This document shows positions 46,442 through 55,105 of a DNA stretch of 64,000 bases, piece by piece. The DNA comes from an uncultured Lachnospiraceae bacterium (lineage in GTDB: Bacteria > Bacillota > Clostridia > Lachnospirales > Lachnospiraceae), in contig CAMPAR010000005.1 in the NCBI GenBank assembly GCA_946632055.1, forward strand, positions 1 through 64,000, given 5' to 3'. How positions within the stretch are numbered: the first letter of the stretch is position 1; every line of letters begins with the position of its first letter. The translations under genes and the position numbers were made by a program. The notes below the pieces were generated by a model. The model saw only the letters and a list, made by a program, of their open reading frames with translations. It made no database searches and was not told the origin of the DNA.

Positions 46442-48709
46442 TCATTCCTTGGCGCCGGAAGACTCCAGCACCTCGATCCGTCCGCTCTTCGTATCCAGCC
46501 GCACAAGATCGCCGTCGTGCAGCCGCTCGGTCGCCCCGCTCACATTGACGATCGAGGGCTTCTGAAGCTCGCGCGCGATGATCGCCGTGTGGCTCAGGAT
46601 CGAGCCGCGTTCCGCGATGATGCCGGCTGCGTCCCGTAAAAGATGCACCCAGCCGGGGTCCGTGGAGACCGTCACCAGGATTTTTCCCTTCGTGTCGTAC
46701 GCCTCCTTCGGATCACGGATGACGAGGACTTCCCCCTCCGCGCTTCCGTAGGATACCGGAATCCCCGAAAGCTCGCCGCTCTCCTGCGGCTTCCTGCTGC
46801 CAAGCCCGGGCTCCCTGTGCTCACAGATCCGTTCGGCAAAGACCAGCCGCTCGAAGGCCGGAAGATTCTTCTGGAACTCCGCCTCCTGCTTTCTTTCCGC
46901 GACAAGCGCCTTCAGCGCTTTCCCGTCCGGAAGGGCTTCCGCGAAGATCTCGTCAAGCCGCAGGAACATCACGTCCCGGGCCTCCTCAAGCCGCCCTTCT
47001 TCCGCGAGAATCCTTCCGCTCTTCAGGATGATTTCCCGCATCACGCCGAAGAGCCTCGAGCGGTTCATTCGTGACATTTCCCGGTTCGCGATTCCGGTCT
47101 TCGCGCGCCTTAGCGCGAAGCCGTTCCCTTTTTTCTGTGGCTTCTTTTCTTCCGGCGCGGGCGGCTCTGTCTTGTCCTTTCTCGACTCATCCGGCCTTTC
47201 TGCGTTTGGATCATGCATCTCGATTTCGGTCAGGATCCAGCGCAGGTTCTCCGGATTCGTCCGCCAGGTCCGGGTCTCCAGCTTGAGATCCTCGACACAG
47301 CGGTCGCCCCAGCGCTCGATGTAGTCCGTAAAGGCCCGCTCGAAGGCCTCGCCCTCTCCTTTTTCCTTCCACAGCGCCTGAAGCGCCGAAAGCTCCTTTG
47401 AAGGCTTCATGCTCTCGAGATTCCCGACGTCCGCCAGGCTTTCCCGGTTCTTTTTCCCCGCGATCGCCGTCCACAGGAAGGTGTAGACGTCGTTCACGAG
47501 CGTAATGTCCCACTTTTCCGTGATTTCCAGAAGAAGCTTTTCATACAGCGCACGGAGCGCCTCCCGGCTGTCCGCGGCCGCAAGCTCCGCCCTCAGCGGC
47601 CTGATGCGCTCATCGAAATACCGGTTCAGCGCCGCCATGTCCTTCGGGCAGGAGAAGAGATAGTGGAAAAAGGACCTCGTGATCCGAAGCTTGGTCCGCG
47701 CCCCGGCCTTCACCCGGTCGGAAGTCACGAGCCGGTTCTTCACCCCGAGCGAATTCTGCCAGATTTCGATGATTTTTTTCGAGAAGGGCAGGAGCTCCAG
47801 AATGTCATACCAGCTGCTGATCCGGTAATAAATCCGCCCGTTTGCCGTGTCCACCATATGCCGCAGATTGTCGTCCATTTCCGACACGAGCGCTATGTCC
47901 TTCGAGAGCCGCAGGAGGCAGTTCCGGAAGACGTGATAGTAAATATCCTTCGCGAAGTCCTGCGTCACGGGGAGCGATACGCCGGGATAGCTCTCAACGA
48001 TATTGCTGGAGTCCAGCACGATCCGCTTTCCTTCGAAGGGAAGCGTCGTGATCGGGCGCGCCTGCAGGATGTAGAGACGATCGTCCGAGACCGCGAATTC
48101 AATATCCGCCGGGCAGCCGAGCAGGCCTTCGATCTTCTCTCCCGCGGCCATGAGCGCCTGAAATCCGCTCTCATGGATCTCCGGCGAATCCCCGCTCTTC
48201 ACGAACATCGACCGGTGGTCGTCGCGGTTGTAATAATAGGTCGTGACCGGCACCTCGTCCCGCACGACGCCCTCTCCGAGGCCTCTTCCGACGACAATCA
48301 CGCTTTCATTCAGGATGCCGGCCGGGTTGGCCGTAAAAAGCACGCCGGAGAGCCGGGGCTTCAGCATTTCCTGAATGACGACGCGCATACGCTTCGGCGC
48401 GTTTCCGCCTTCCGCCTCCTGGGCTCCCTTTTCCGCCGCTTCCCGGTACAGTCCGACATTTTCGGCTTCCGCACTTTTTAGGACCTTCCGGACCGCCTCT
48501 TTAACTTCCTCCCGGGGAACGTTCAGCACCGTATCGAACTGTCCGGCGTAGGACTCATGCGCCCCGTCTTCGGAGGCCGCGGAGGAGCGCACGGCAAAAA
48601 GCGCGGAGTCTGAGAAGGAGAGATCGATCTCCTCCTCAGACTCCACGACGATAAACGGCGGCACCGGAATGCCGTTCTCCTGCAATAATGTCAGATTCTT
48701 CGCTTTCAT
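46442..48709 (-). CDS. PEP/pyruvate-binding and PEP-utilising domain protein (PEP synthase / rifampin phosphotransferase-like architecture)
   Basis: FAVRSSAASEDGAHESYAGQFDTVLNV, VQEMLKPRLSGVLFTANP, DIEFAVSDDRLYILQARPIT, C-term ERGSILSHTAIIARELQKPSIVNV (swivelling His). Confidence 0.92.
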   Translation of the reverse strand: MKAKNLTLLQENGIPVPPFIVVESEEEIDLSFSDSALFAVRSSAASEDGAHESYAGQFDTVLNVPREEVKEAVRKVLKSAEAENVGLYREAAEKGAQEAEGGNAPKRMRVVIQEMLKPRLSGVLFTANPAGILNESVIVVGRGLGEGVVRDEVPVTTYYYNRDDHRSMFVKSGDSPEIHESGFQALMAAGEKIEGLLGCPADIEFAVSDDRLYILQARPITTLPFEGKRIVLDSSNIVESYPGVSLPVTQDFAKDIYYHVFRNCLLRLSKDIALVSEMDDNLRHMVDTANGRIYYRISSWYDILELLPFSKKIIEIWQNSLGVKNRLVTSDRVKAGARTKLRITRSFFHYLFSCPKDMAALNRYFDERIRPLRAELAAADSREALRALYEKLLLEITEKWDITLVNDVYTFLWTAIAGKKNRESLADVGNLESMKPSKELSALQALWKEKGEGEAFERAFTDYIERWGDRCVEDLKLETRTWRTNPENLRWILTEIEMHDPNAERPDESRKDKTEPPAPEEKKPQKKGNGFALRRAKTGIANREMSRMNRSRLFGVMREIILKSGRILAEEGRLEEARDVMFLRLDEIFAEALPDGKALKALVAERKQEAEFQKNLPAFERLVFAERICEHREPGLGSRKPQESGELSGIPVSYGSAEGEVLVIRDPKEAYDTKGKILVTVSTDPGWVHLLRDAAGIIAERGSILSHTAIIARELQKPSIVNVSGATERLHDGDLVRLDTKSGRIEVLESSGAKE

Positions 48710-48710
48710 A

Positions 48711-49622
48711 TTACCCGATCTTCCCGAAAATCAGAAAGGCTATAATCGTCAGTACCATCGTTGATTCCTGCAGATAGGTATAAAGCTCCACCTTTTTTAC
48801 CAGCTTGAAGCGCTCCGGATTCTGCATGAACTGAATGAATTTCCAGGTCATCCAGGACACGAGAAGAAGCAGCACGCCGACCGAAATCTTATTCAGGTTC
48901 CAGACCAGGATGAAATTGGTGATAATGTCCACGATCGTGACGATCGTGACGAAAAGCGTGCTCTTCTTATAGCCGAACAGCTTCGAATAGGTCACATACT
49001 CCGTCTCGTCCTTCGGCGCGCGGATCTTCCGGGAAACCTCCCAGATCAGCGCCGGGAAATAGAGCGTGAAGCAGGCCAGCACATTGATCAGATCGAAGGG
49101 CCGGATATTGTACTTGATCACCGTGAAGGAGATCACATAGATATTGATCAGAAGCTGCACCGGATTGTGCGTGACGAGCGCGAGCGGCAGGGACTTCGCG
49201 ATCTTGTGCTTCTGGAAGAACCAGACCGCCATGAGAGACCCGTAGGTGTACAGGATGATGCAGAAGATAAAATTATTCATGAAGATCCCGTTCAGCACCA
49301 GCGTCACGGCGATCAGAATGCTCACGAAGATCGCCAGATCCTTCTTGTGCACGCGGCCCGAGGGAAGCGGGCGCTCCGCAAAGAGCCGGCAGTCCAGCTC
49401 GTAATCCTTGAAATCATCCGCGATCCGGAGCCAGAAAAGGAAGCTGAAGACCGTAAAGCCGCAGATCACTTCCTGAATGCCGAGATGAAAATCCGTCACC
49501 CCGTGATTCAGCAGGACGATAAAATGAATCTCCGCAAAGACAAGAAAGCCGACAAAAAGCCTCGGAATGATCGGAAACATTTCCTTCTGGTAAATGTACA
49601 GTCGTTTCAGTGCCGCACCCAT
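48711..49622 (-). CDS. UbiA family prenyltransferase-like membrane protein
   Basis: Multi-TM, LRIADDFKDYELDCRLFAERPLPSGRV first Asp-rich motif, SRKIRAPKDETEYVTY second; start at MGAALKRLY with aggagg RBS. Confidence 0.85.
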   Translation of the reverse strand: MGAALKRLYIYQKEMFPIIPRLFVGFLVFAEIHFIVLLNHGVTDFHLGIQEVICGFTVFSFLFWLRIADDFKDYELDCRLFAERPLPSGRVHKKDLAIFVSILIAVTLVLNGIFMNNFIFCIILYTYGSLMAVWFFQKHKIAKSLPLALVTHNPVQLLINIYVISFTVIKYNIRPFDLINVLACFTLYFPALIWEVSRKIRAPKDETEYVTYSKLFGYKKSTLFVTIVTIVDIITNFILVWNLNKISVGVLLLLVSWMTWKFIQFMQNPERFKLVKKVELYTYLQESTMVLTIIAFLIFGKIG

Positions 49623-49633
49623 TGTTTTTCCTC

Positions 49634-50215
49634 CTATAAGCTTTTCCTTGCGTGCAGTGCCACGAGAAGCAGATTGACCGCAATGTGCACCGCCGCCCCG
49701 AGAATCACATACTGAACGAGCGCCGGGAACCGGGCATCCGAAAAGATACCGATGACAATCGCGCACCCGATCAGCGAATCGATCTGGTCCAGAATAAAAA
49801 AGAACGCCCCCCTGAGGCCGCCAGCATGAGCGCTCGGCGGAATATGCATCCGGCGTTTGAGAAAGGAATTCGGCAGTTCAAAGAGCGCGTAGGAAAGACC
49901 GAAAAGAGCGCCGATCATCAGATTGTAGGGGATGGTGTTCTGATGCAGGGAATACATCTGGTTGTAGGCTTCCAGCCCAAGCGCCCGCGAAAACAGTCCC
50001 ACAAGGAGCTGCGCCGCCGTGCAGAAAACAAGATAGGCCAGCATCCCGATCCAGGTTTTATGGTCTCCGAAAATCCGCTCGCCGCCGAGCATTTTCCCGC
50101 CGTCCACGGGGCTTCTGTGCGCCCTGAAAAAAGCGGTTTTCGTAAACAGCACCACGGACGCCGCGCCAAGGACCACGGGGAGCATCGTGAACAGCATGAT
50201 GAGGATCCGCATCAT
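49634..50215 (-). CDS. CDP-archaeol synthase-like (CarS/DUF46) membrane protein
   Basis: SPVDGGKMLGGERIFGDHKTWIGML, ALFELPNSFLKRRMHIPPSA, FFILDQIDSLIGC. Confidence 0.85.
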   Translation of the reverse strand: MMRILIMLFTMLPVVLGAASVVLFTKTAFFRAHRSPVDGGKMLGGERIFGDHKTWIGMLAYLVFCTAAQLLVGLFSRALGLEAYNQMYSLHQNTIPYNLMIGALFGLSYALFELPNSFLKRRMHIPPSAHAGGLRGAFFFILDQIDSLIGCAIVIGIFSDARFPALVQYVILGAAVHIAVNLLLVALHARKSL

Positions 50216-50613
50216 CCGGCGCCTCCCGACGCCAGCTTTATGATCTGGAGTACAATAAAAATGATTTCGCTGATAAAGAACGACAGAGAACTCATGAGAA
50301 CCGCCCCGGCCGCGAGATCCTTGATCACCCGGATATCCGGGCGGAGCTCGGTGGAAAAGCTGTCGCAGATATGCTCGATCGCGGTGTTCACGACTTCAAA
50401 GGCAAAGGTGACTGAGATCGTGATGATCGCCGTGATATGCACATACAGCGGCACCCGAAGCACCAGATTGATCACGAGAAAAATCATCGCGATCACAAAA
50501 TATCTTCTGAAATTTTTCTCTGTCCGGAGGGCGTAGCCCGCACCGCGGAAGGCGCAGCGCACCGCTTCCAGAAAATTTTTGTTCTTCAATCCTCTTACCT
50601 CTGTTCCAGACAC
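50212..50613 (-). CDS. diacylglycerol kinase / undecaprenol kinase (DgkA-like) family protein
   Basis: FLEAVRCAFRGAGYALRTEKNFRRYF, FEVVNTAIEHICD, IKDLAAGAVLMSS; true start may be TTG at 50589. Confidence 0.92.
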   Translation of the reverse strand: MSGTEVRGLKNKNFLEAVRCAFRGAGYALRTEKNFRRYFVIAMIFLVINLVLRVPLYVHITAIITISVTFAFEVVNTAIEHICDSFSTELRPDIRVIKDLAAGAVLMSSLSFFISEIIFIVLQIIKLASGGAG

Positions 50614-50858
50614 CCCGTGCAGAAAAAGTGCCGGCCCTCTTCGGCCGCGTCCCTGAACACCGCGAGAAAGCCCGCTTCAAAGGGCTTGCCGCTCCGAACG
50701 GCCGTCACGCAGCTGTCCTCGGAAAGCTCTGTCAGAACCTCATAGAGCGCGTCCAGATTCTTTCCGTAATAATCCGGAAAATCCAGATGATCCGCCAGAT
50801 ATTCATGAACCTCGCTTGCGCTTTCAAAATCGTGGAAATCCACCATGACTGCTTTCAT
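50595..50858 (-). CDS. barstar family ribonuclease inhibitor
   Basis: VDFHDFESASEVHEYLADHLDFPDYYGKNLDALYEVLTE, barstar signature; adjacent to a barnase gene. Confidence 0.93.
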   Translation of the reverse strand: MKAVMVDFHDFESASEVHEYLADHLDFPDYYGKNLDALYEVLTELSEDSCVTAVRSGKPFEAGFLAVFRDAAEEGRHFFCTGCLEQR

Positions 50859-50924
50859 TATAGCCCTTTCCTCTTTCTCTGTCAAATACGGCTCTTATCG
50901 CCGGCCGGCCGGTCTTTTTTGGGG

Positions 50925-51629
50925 TCAGTACAGCTGCTCAAAGCTTTCGTAATGATCGTCGGTGTAGAAAATCAGCCCGTCATTCGAGTAGACAATCCGC
51001 TTGGCGTTCCGCTTCTTTCCGCCGTAGTCGATGTCGCATTCAAAGTACTTCCGGCCCTTGGCGGTCGGAAGCAGGTTTTCGTAATTGCCGAAGCGGCTGC
51101 CGCCGATGGACATTCCCGGCGCAACCTCCCAGAGATTGCCCCAGCTCGACACCCAGCCGAGGTCTTCCGCGTCGTTCTTCGTGATGTAGTTCGACGGAAG
51201 ATGCCCGTAGGCGTGAATATACAGGGCTACGTGATCCTTATCGGTATACTCGCCGTCCTCCGTGACGGTAATCCCGTTCTCGGTGACGGAGCCGTCGTCT
51301 TCCGGAGGCGCCTGTGTGGAATCCTCCGCAAGTTCCGTCTCGGCGTCTTCCTCATCCCCGGCGTCTTCGGTTTCCTGTTCCTCCAACGTGCTGCTTTCTT
51401 CCGAAGCCGTCTCTTCCTCCCGCGCAGAAGTTTCCGCCGCATCCGTCACGGCCTCGGTCTCCGTACCGGAAGAATTCCGGGTCTCCGCCGCCGCCGTCGT
51501 GAAGGCCAGCGTCCCGCTGTCCGCTCCCGCGTTCTCTCCTCTCCCGCGCACAAGGAACCAGATCCCCGCGATCGCAAGAACCGCCGCAATTAAAATCAGT
51601 AATACCCGCTGCTGCTTCTTGTTTTTCAT
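50925..51629 (-). CDS. barnase-family ribonuclease with N-terminal membrane anchor/signal and Ser/Thr/Glu linker
   Basis: C-term LPSNYITKNDAEDLGWVSSWGNLWEVAPGMSIGGSRFGNYENLLP...FECDIDYGGKKRNAKRIVYSNDGLIFYTDDHYESFEQLY; Lys, Glu, Arg, His catalytic equivalents of barnase retained. Confidence 0.94.
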   Translation of the reverse strand: MKNKKQQRVLLILIAAVLAIAGIWFLVRGRGENAGADSGTLAFTTAAAETRNSSGTETEAVTDAAETSAREEETASEESSTLEEQETEDAGDEEDAETELAEDSTQAPPEDDGSVTENGITVTEDGEYTDKDHVALYIHAYGHLPSNYITKNDAEDLGWVSSWGNLWEVAPGMSIGGSRFGNYENLLPTAKGRKYFECDIDYGGKKRNAKRIVYSNDGLIFYTDDHYESFEQLY

Positions 51630-51647
51630 CCTTCTCCTCTGAATCGC

Positions 51648-52742
51648 TTATCCGAAATAGTCCTTGATTTCCTGCATCCGCGCGCTCTGTTCGACGCCGA
51701 AGGGGCATCTGAAGTCGCAGTGTCCGCAGCCGATGCAGTCCGACGCGTTCACCGAAAGCGTCCGGTAATGCTCCGCCGCCAGCCGGTCGCCGGCCTTCGC
51801 AAGATCATAATACTTGTTCACGAGTCCGATGTCAATTCCCATCGGGCAGGGAGCGCAGTGGTTGCAGTACACGCAGCGCCCCGAAGCTTCCGGCGGTGCG
51901 AAGGTGCCGATCACGGAATAATCAAGCGCTTCGTCCGTCTGGTCATAATACTTCAGGAGCTCCGAGACTTCCTCGGCGTTTTTCACGCCCGGAAGCAGCG
52001 TCAGGACGCCTGGCTTATCGAGCGCGTATTTCATGCACTGGTAGAGCGTCAGCGCGTGACGGAAAGGAGACTGCGCGTCCGAAAGGAGCTGACCGCCCGC
52101 GAAGGGCTTCATCACGGAGATCCCGACGCCGTCCTTTTCGCAGCGCCGGTACAGCTCTTCCCGCTCCGAAACGCCGCCGTGCGCGTATTCGCCGGTTCCG
52201 TAGTCATACCCCGGATTGATGGAGAACATCAGCATGTCCACGGGAACTTCATCGAGAATCGCGTGGATCACCGAAGGCGTGTGCGAGGAAAGCCCGATAT
52301 GCTTTACGACGCCCTCCTCCTGAAGCTTCCGGATGTACTCGTAGATTCCGCCCTTTTTATAGGTTTCCCAGTCGCTCATTTCATCCTGGCAGTGGATAAA
52401 CCCGTAGTCGATATAGTCGGTGTCCAGGGTTTTCAGCTGCCAGTCGACCGACCGTTTGATTTTCTCCGGGTCGAGCGACCAGGCGTAGGTTCCGTTGTTG
52501 GTATAATCAGCGCCGAAGTGGATCTGATACAGGACCTTGTCCCGGACGTCCGAAAGCCCCTCCTTCCAGATCGGGAAGCTCTTCCCGTCTCCGGCCGCAA
52601 GATCATAATAATTGATGCCGCCCTCGTAGGCCCGGCGGAGCGCCTTCACGCCCTCTTCCATGCCGGACTCGAAAAGATACGCGGAACCGAAGCCGATTTC
52701 GCTGATTTTGTCATGGGTTTTTCTGTTTTCTCTGTACTTCAT
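51648..52742 (-). CDS. aldo/keto reductase with C-terminal 4Fe-4S ferredoxin-like motif
   Basis: ISEIGFGSAYL, GGINYYDLAAG, HIGLSSHT, CVYCNHCAPCPMGID and CIGCGHCDFRCPF; start at MKYRENRKT. Confidence 0.92.
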   Translation of the reverse strand: MKYRENRKTHDKISEIGFGSAYLFESGMEEGVKALRRAYEGGINYYDLAAGDGKSFPIWKEGLSDVRDKVLYQIHFGADYTNNGTYAWSLDPEKIKRSVDWQLKTLDTDYIDYGFIHCQDEMSDWETYKKGGIYEYIRKLQEEGVVKHIGLSSHTPSVIHAILDEVPVDMLMFSINPGYDYGTGEYAHGGVSEREELYRRCEKDGVGISVMKPFAGGQLLSDAQSPFRHALTLYQCMKYALDKPGVLTLLPGVKNAEEVSELLKYYDQTDEALDYSVIGTFAPPEASGRCVYCNHCAPCPMGIDIGLVNKYYDLAKAGDRLAAEHYRTLSVNASDCIGCGHCDFRCPFGVEQSARMQEIKDYFG

Positions 52743-52765
52743 CGATACCGTTCCTTTCTTTTTGC

Positions 52766-53311
52766 TTAAGCTTCTCGTTTTTCTTTTCGCGCCCTTCGGA
52801 TCCCGGCAAAAAACTCGCTCATCATCCGGCTGCACGGTTCCCTGAGGACCCCCTCCGTAATCTCCGCCTGATGGTTGAAGCGCGGCTCCTGAAGGAGGTT
52901 CAGGATGCTTCCCGCCGATCCCGCCTTCGCGTTCATCGCGCCGATGACGACCCGGTCCATCCGCGCCTGCACGATCGCGCCGGCGCACATCGGGCAGGGT
53001 TCGAGCGTCACATAGAGCGTGCAGCCCTCGAGCCGCCAGTCCCCGAGCACTTTCGCGGCCTTTCGGATCGCCGTGATTTCCGCGTGTGCGAGCGGATTTT
53101 TCTCGGTATTCCGGCGGTTATAGCCCCGCGCAATGATCCTCGGTTCAATTTCTTCCCCGTCGTAGGTTCTCGTCTGCACAATCACGCAGCCGATCGGCGT
53201 TTCCCCGAGCGCCAGGGCTTTCTTCGCCTGCCGGATCGCTTCCAGCATGAAGCGCTCGTCCGGGGTGCGGGGCTTCGCGGCGATTTTCGGCTGTTTCTTT
53301 CCTGAAATCAT
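52766..53311 (-). CDS. tadA: tRNA adenosine(34) deaminase
   Basis: FMLEAIRQAKKALALGETPIGCVIV, HAEITAI, LEPCPMCAGAIVQAR, GSAGSILNLLQEPRFNH. Confidence 0.94.
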   Translation of the reverse strand: MISGKKQPKIAAKPRTPDERFMLEAIRQAKKALALGETPIGCVIVQTRTYDGEEIEPRIIARGYNRRNTEKNPLAHAEITAIRKAAKVLGDWRLEGCTLYVTLEPCPMCAGAIVQARMDRVVIGAMNAKAGSAGSILNLLQEPRFNHQAEITEGVLREPCSRMMSEFFAGIRRARKEKREA

Positions 53312-54180
53312 GCTTCTTCCCGTTCTCTTCCAAGTGCGTCCGAAAGCGCGGCAAACTGCTGCAGGGTCAGGGCTTCTCCTCTCACGGCGGCCGGGAAGCC
53401 GCAGCGCTGAAGGGCCGACTCGATCTCTTCCTTCGTAAAGTCCAGCTCCGACGAATTCCTAAGCCCGTTCGCGAGCGTCTTCCTTCTCTGAGAAAAGCCC
53501 GCGCGGATCAGTTTGAAAAGAAGCTCGGGGTCCCGCACCCGGACGGCCGGCTCGGGACGGACCTTCAGCCGGATCACCGCCGAATCCACATTCGGCCGCG
53601 GCATGAAGCAGTTCATCGGAACATTGGCCGCGAGGTACGGCTCGGCGTAATACTGCACCGCGAGAGACAGCGCGCCGTAGTCCTTCGTGCCGGGGCCGGC
53701 CTGCATGCGGTACGCGACCTCCTTCTGCACCATGACCGTGATCGACTCCACCGGCAGATGCTCCTCGAGAAGCCGCATGATGATCGGCGTCGTCACATAA
53801 TACGGGAGATTCGCCACGACTTTAAGCTTCTTCCCGGGGCAGGCCTTCTCCGCAAGCGCGGCGATATCCAGCTTCAGCACGTCCTGATGGATCACCGTCA
53901 CATTATCGCAGCCCGAGAGCGTATCCTGAAGGATCGGGATCAGCTTTTCGTCAATCTCGACGGCAAACACTTCCCCTGCGGCCTCGGACAGCGCCTGCGT
54001 CATCGTACCGATGCCGGGTCCGATTTCAAGCACGGTATCGTCCTTCGTGAGCTCCGCCGCTTTCAGGATCTTCTGCAGCACATGGTCGTCGATCAGGAAA
54101 TTCTGGCCGTAATGCTTGCTGAAGACAAAGTCATATTTTTTCAGAACCGCAATGGTTTCTTTCGGATCAATTAATGGCAT
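53308..54180 (-). CDS. rsmA: 16S rRNA (adenine(1518)-N(6)/adenine(1519)-N(6))-dimethyltransferase
   Basis: KHYGQNFLIDDHVLQKIL, VLEIGPGIGTMTQAL, VVANLPYYVTTPIIM. Confidence 0.96.
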   Translation of the reverse strand: MPLIDPKETIAVLKKYDFVFSKHYGQNFLIDDHVLQKILKAAELTKDDTVLEIGPGIGTMTQALSEAAGEVFAVEIDEKLIPILQDTLSGCDNVTVIHQDVLKLDIAALAEKACPGKKLKVVANLPYYVTTPIIMRLLEEHLPVESITVMVQKEVAYRMQAGPGTKDYGALSLAVQYYAEPYLAANVPMNCFMPRPNVDSAVIRLKVRPEPAVRVRDPELLFKLIRAGFSQRRKTLANGLRNSSELDFTKEEIESALQRCGFPAAVRGEALTLQQFAALSDALGREREEA

Positions 54181-55003
54181 AAATCCTCCGCGCGTTTTCT
54201 TCCGTCACCGCGATGAGCTCCTCTTCGGAAATGCCCTTGATCGCGGCGATCTCCCGGACGACCAGCGGCAGGAATCCGGAGAAATTCCGCTCGCCGCGGT
54301 GCGGATGCGGCGCCATGTAGGGGCAGTCGGTTTCAAGTACGAGCCGGTCCAGCGGCACGAAGGAAGCGACCTCCTTCGCCACCCGGCCGTTTTTGAAGGT
54401 CACGACGCCGCCGAGCCCGATCATGTAGCCGAGGTCGAGGAACTGCCGGGCCATCTCCTTACTGTAGCCGAAGCAGTGCATGATGCCCGCATTCTCGCCG
54501 GTCCTGTACTCCTTCAGGATGTCATAGCTGTCCTTCGCCGCGTCCCGCGAATGAATCACTACCGGAAGCGCGAGCTCCTCTGAAAGCTCCAGCTGGCGGA
54601 TGAACCACTTCTTCTGCAGCTCGTGCGGCACCTCCTGCCAGTAATAATCGAGGCCGATCTCTCCGATCGCCACGATCTTTTTCTCCGGGATCTTAAGGAC
54701 CTCGACGCCGGCCGCGATATTCTCTTTCGCCTTTCCGATCTCCAGCCGCTCCCGAAGGACCATCTGCCGAAGCTCCTCCAGGTCCTCCTCTGTCATATCC
54801 GCGACGGACTCCGGATGCACGCCGACTGCGGCATACATAAAGCGGTGCTTCCCCGCAAGCTCGACGGAATTCCGGGAGCTTTCCATATCCGACCCGATAT
54901 TGCAGACCGCGCCGACCCCGTACTGCGAAAGCGAGGCCAGCACCTCCTCCCGGTCCTCGTCGAAGCGCCCGTCGTCGTAATGTGCGTGTGTATCAAAAAT
55001 CAT
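54167..55003 (-). CDS. TatD family hydrolase
   Basis: MIFDTHAHYDDGRF, GEIGLDYYW, VIHSRDA, IMHCFGYS, ETDCPYMAPHPHRG. Confidence 0.95.
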   Translation of the reverse strand: MIFDTHAHYDDGRFDEDREEVLASLSQYGVGAVCNIGSDMESSRNSVELAGKHRFMYAAVGVHPESVADMTEEDLEELRQMVLRERLEIGKAKENIAAGVEVLKIPEKKIVAIGEIGLDYYWQEVPHELQKKWFIRQLELSEELALPVVIHSRDAAKDSYDILKEYRTGENAGIMHCFGYSKEMARQFLDLGYMIGLGGVVTFKNGRVAKEVASFVPLDRLVLETDCPYMAPHPHRGERNFSGFLPLVVREIAAIKGISEEELIAVTEENARRIYAIN

Positions 55004-55029
55004 AATTGTCCTCTGCGCTGCGTAAAAGC

Positions 55030-55070
55030 GGGACAGAACCGGATTTGACATTCAAATCCTGTCCTGTCCC
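55030..55070. terminator. hairpin gggacag..ggatttga-cat-tcaaatcc..ctgtccc between pgi and the TatD gene; possible terminator or REP relative
   Basis: Perfect 8-bp inner stem and 7-bp outer stem (gggacag/ctgtccc). Confidence 0.55.
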
Positions 55071-55105
55071 GGTCAAGTATCGGAAAATCCCTTCAGGAAT
55101 CTCCT

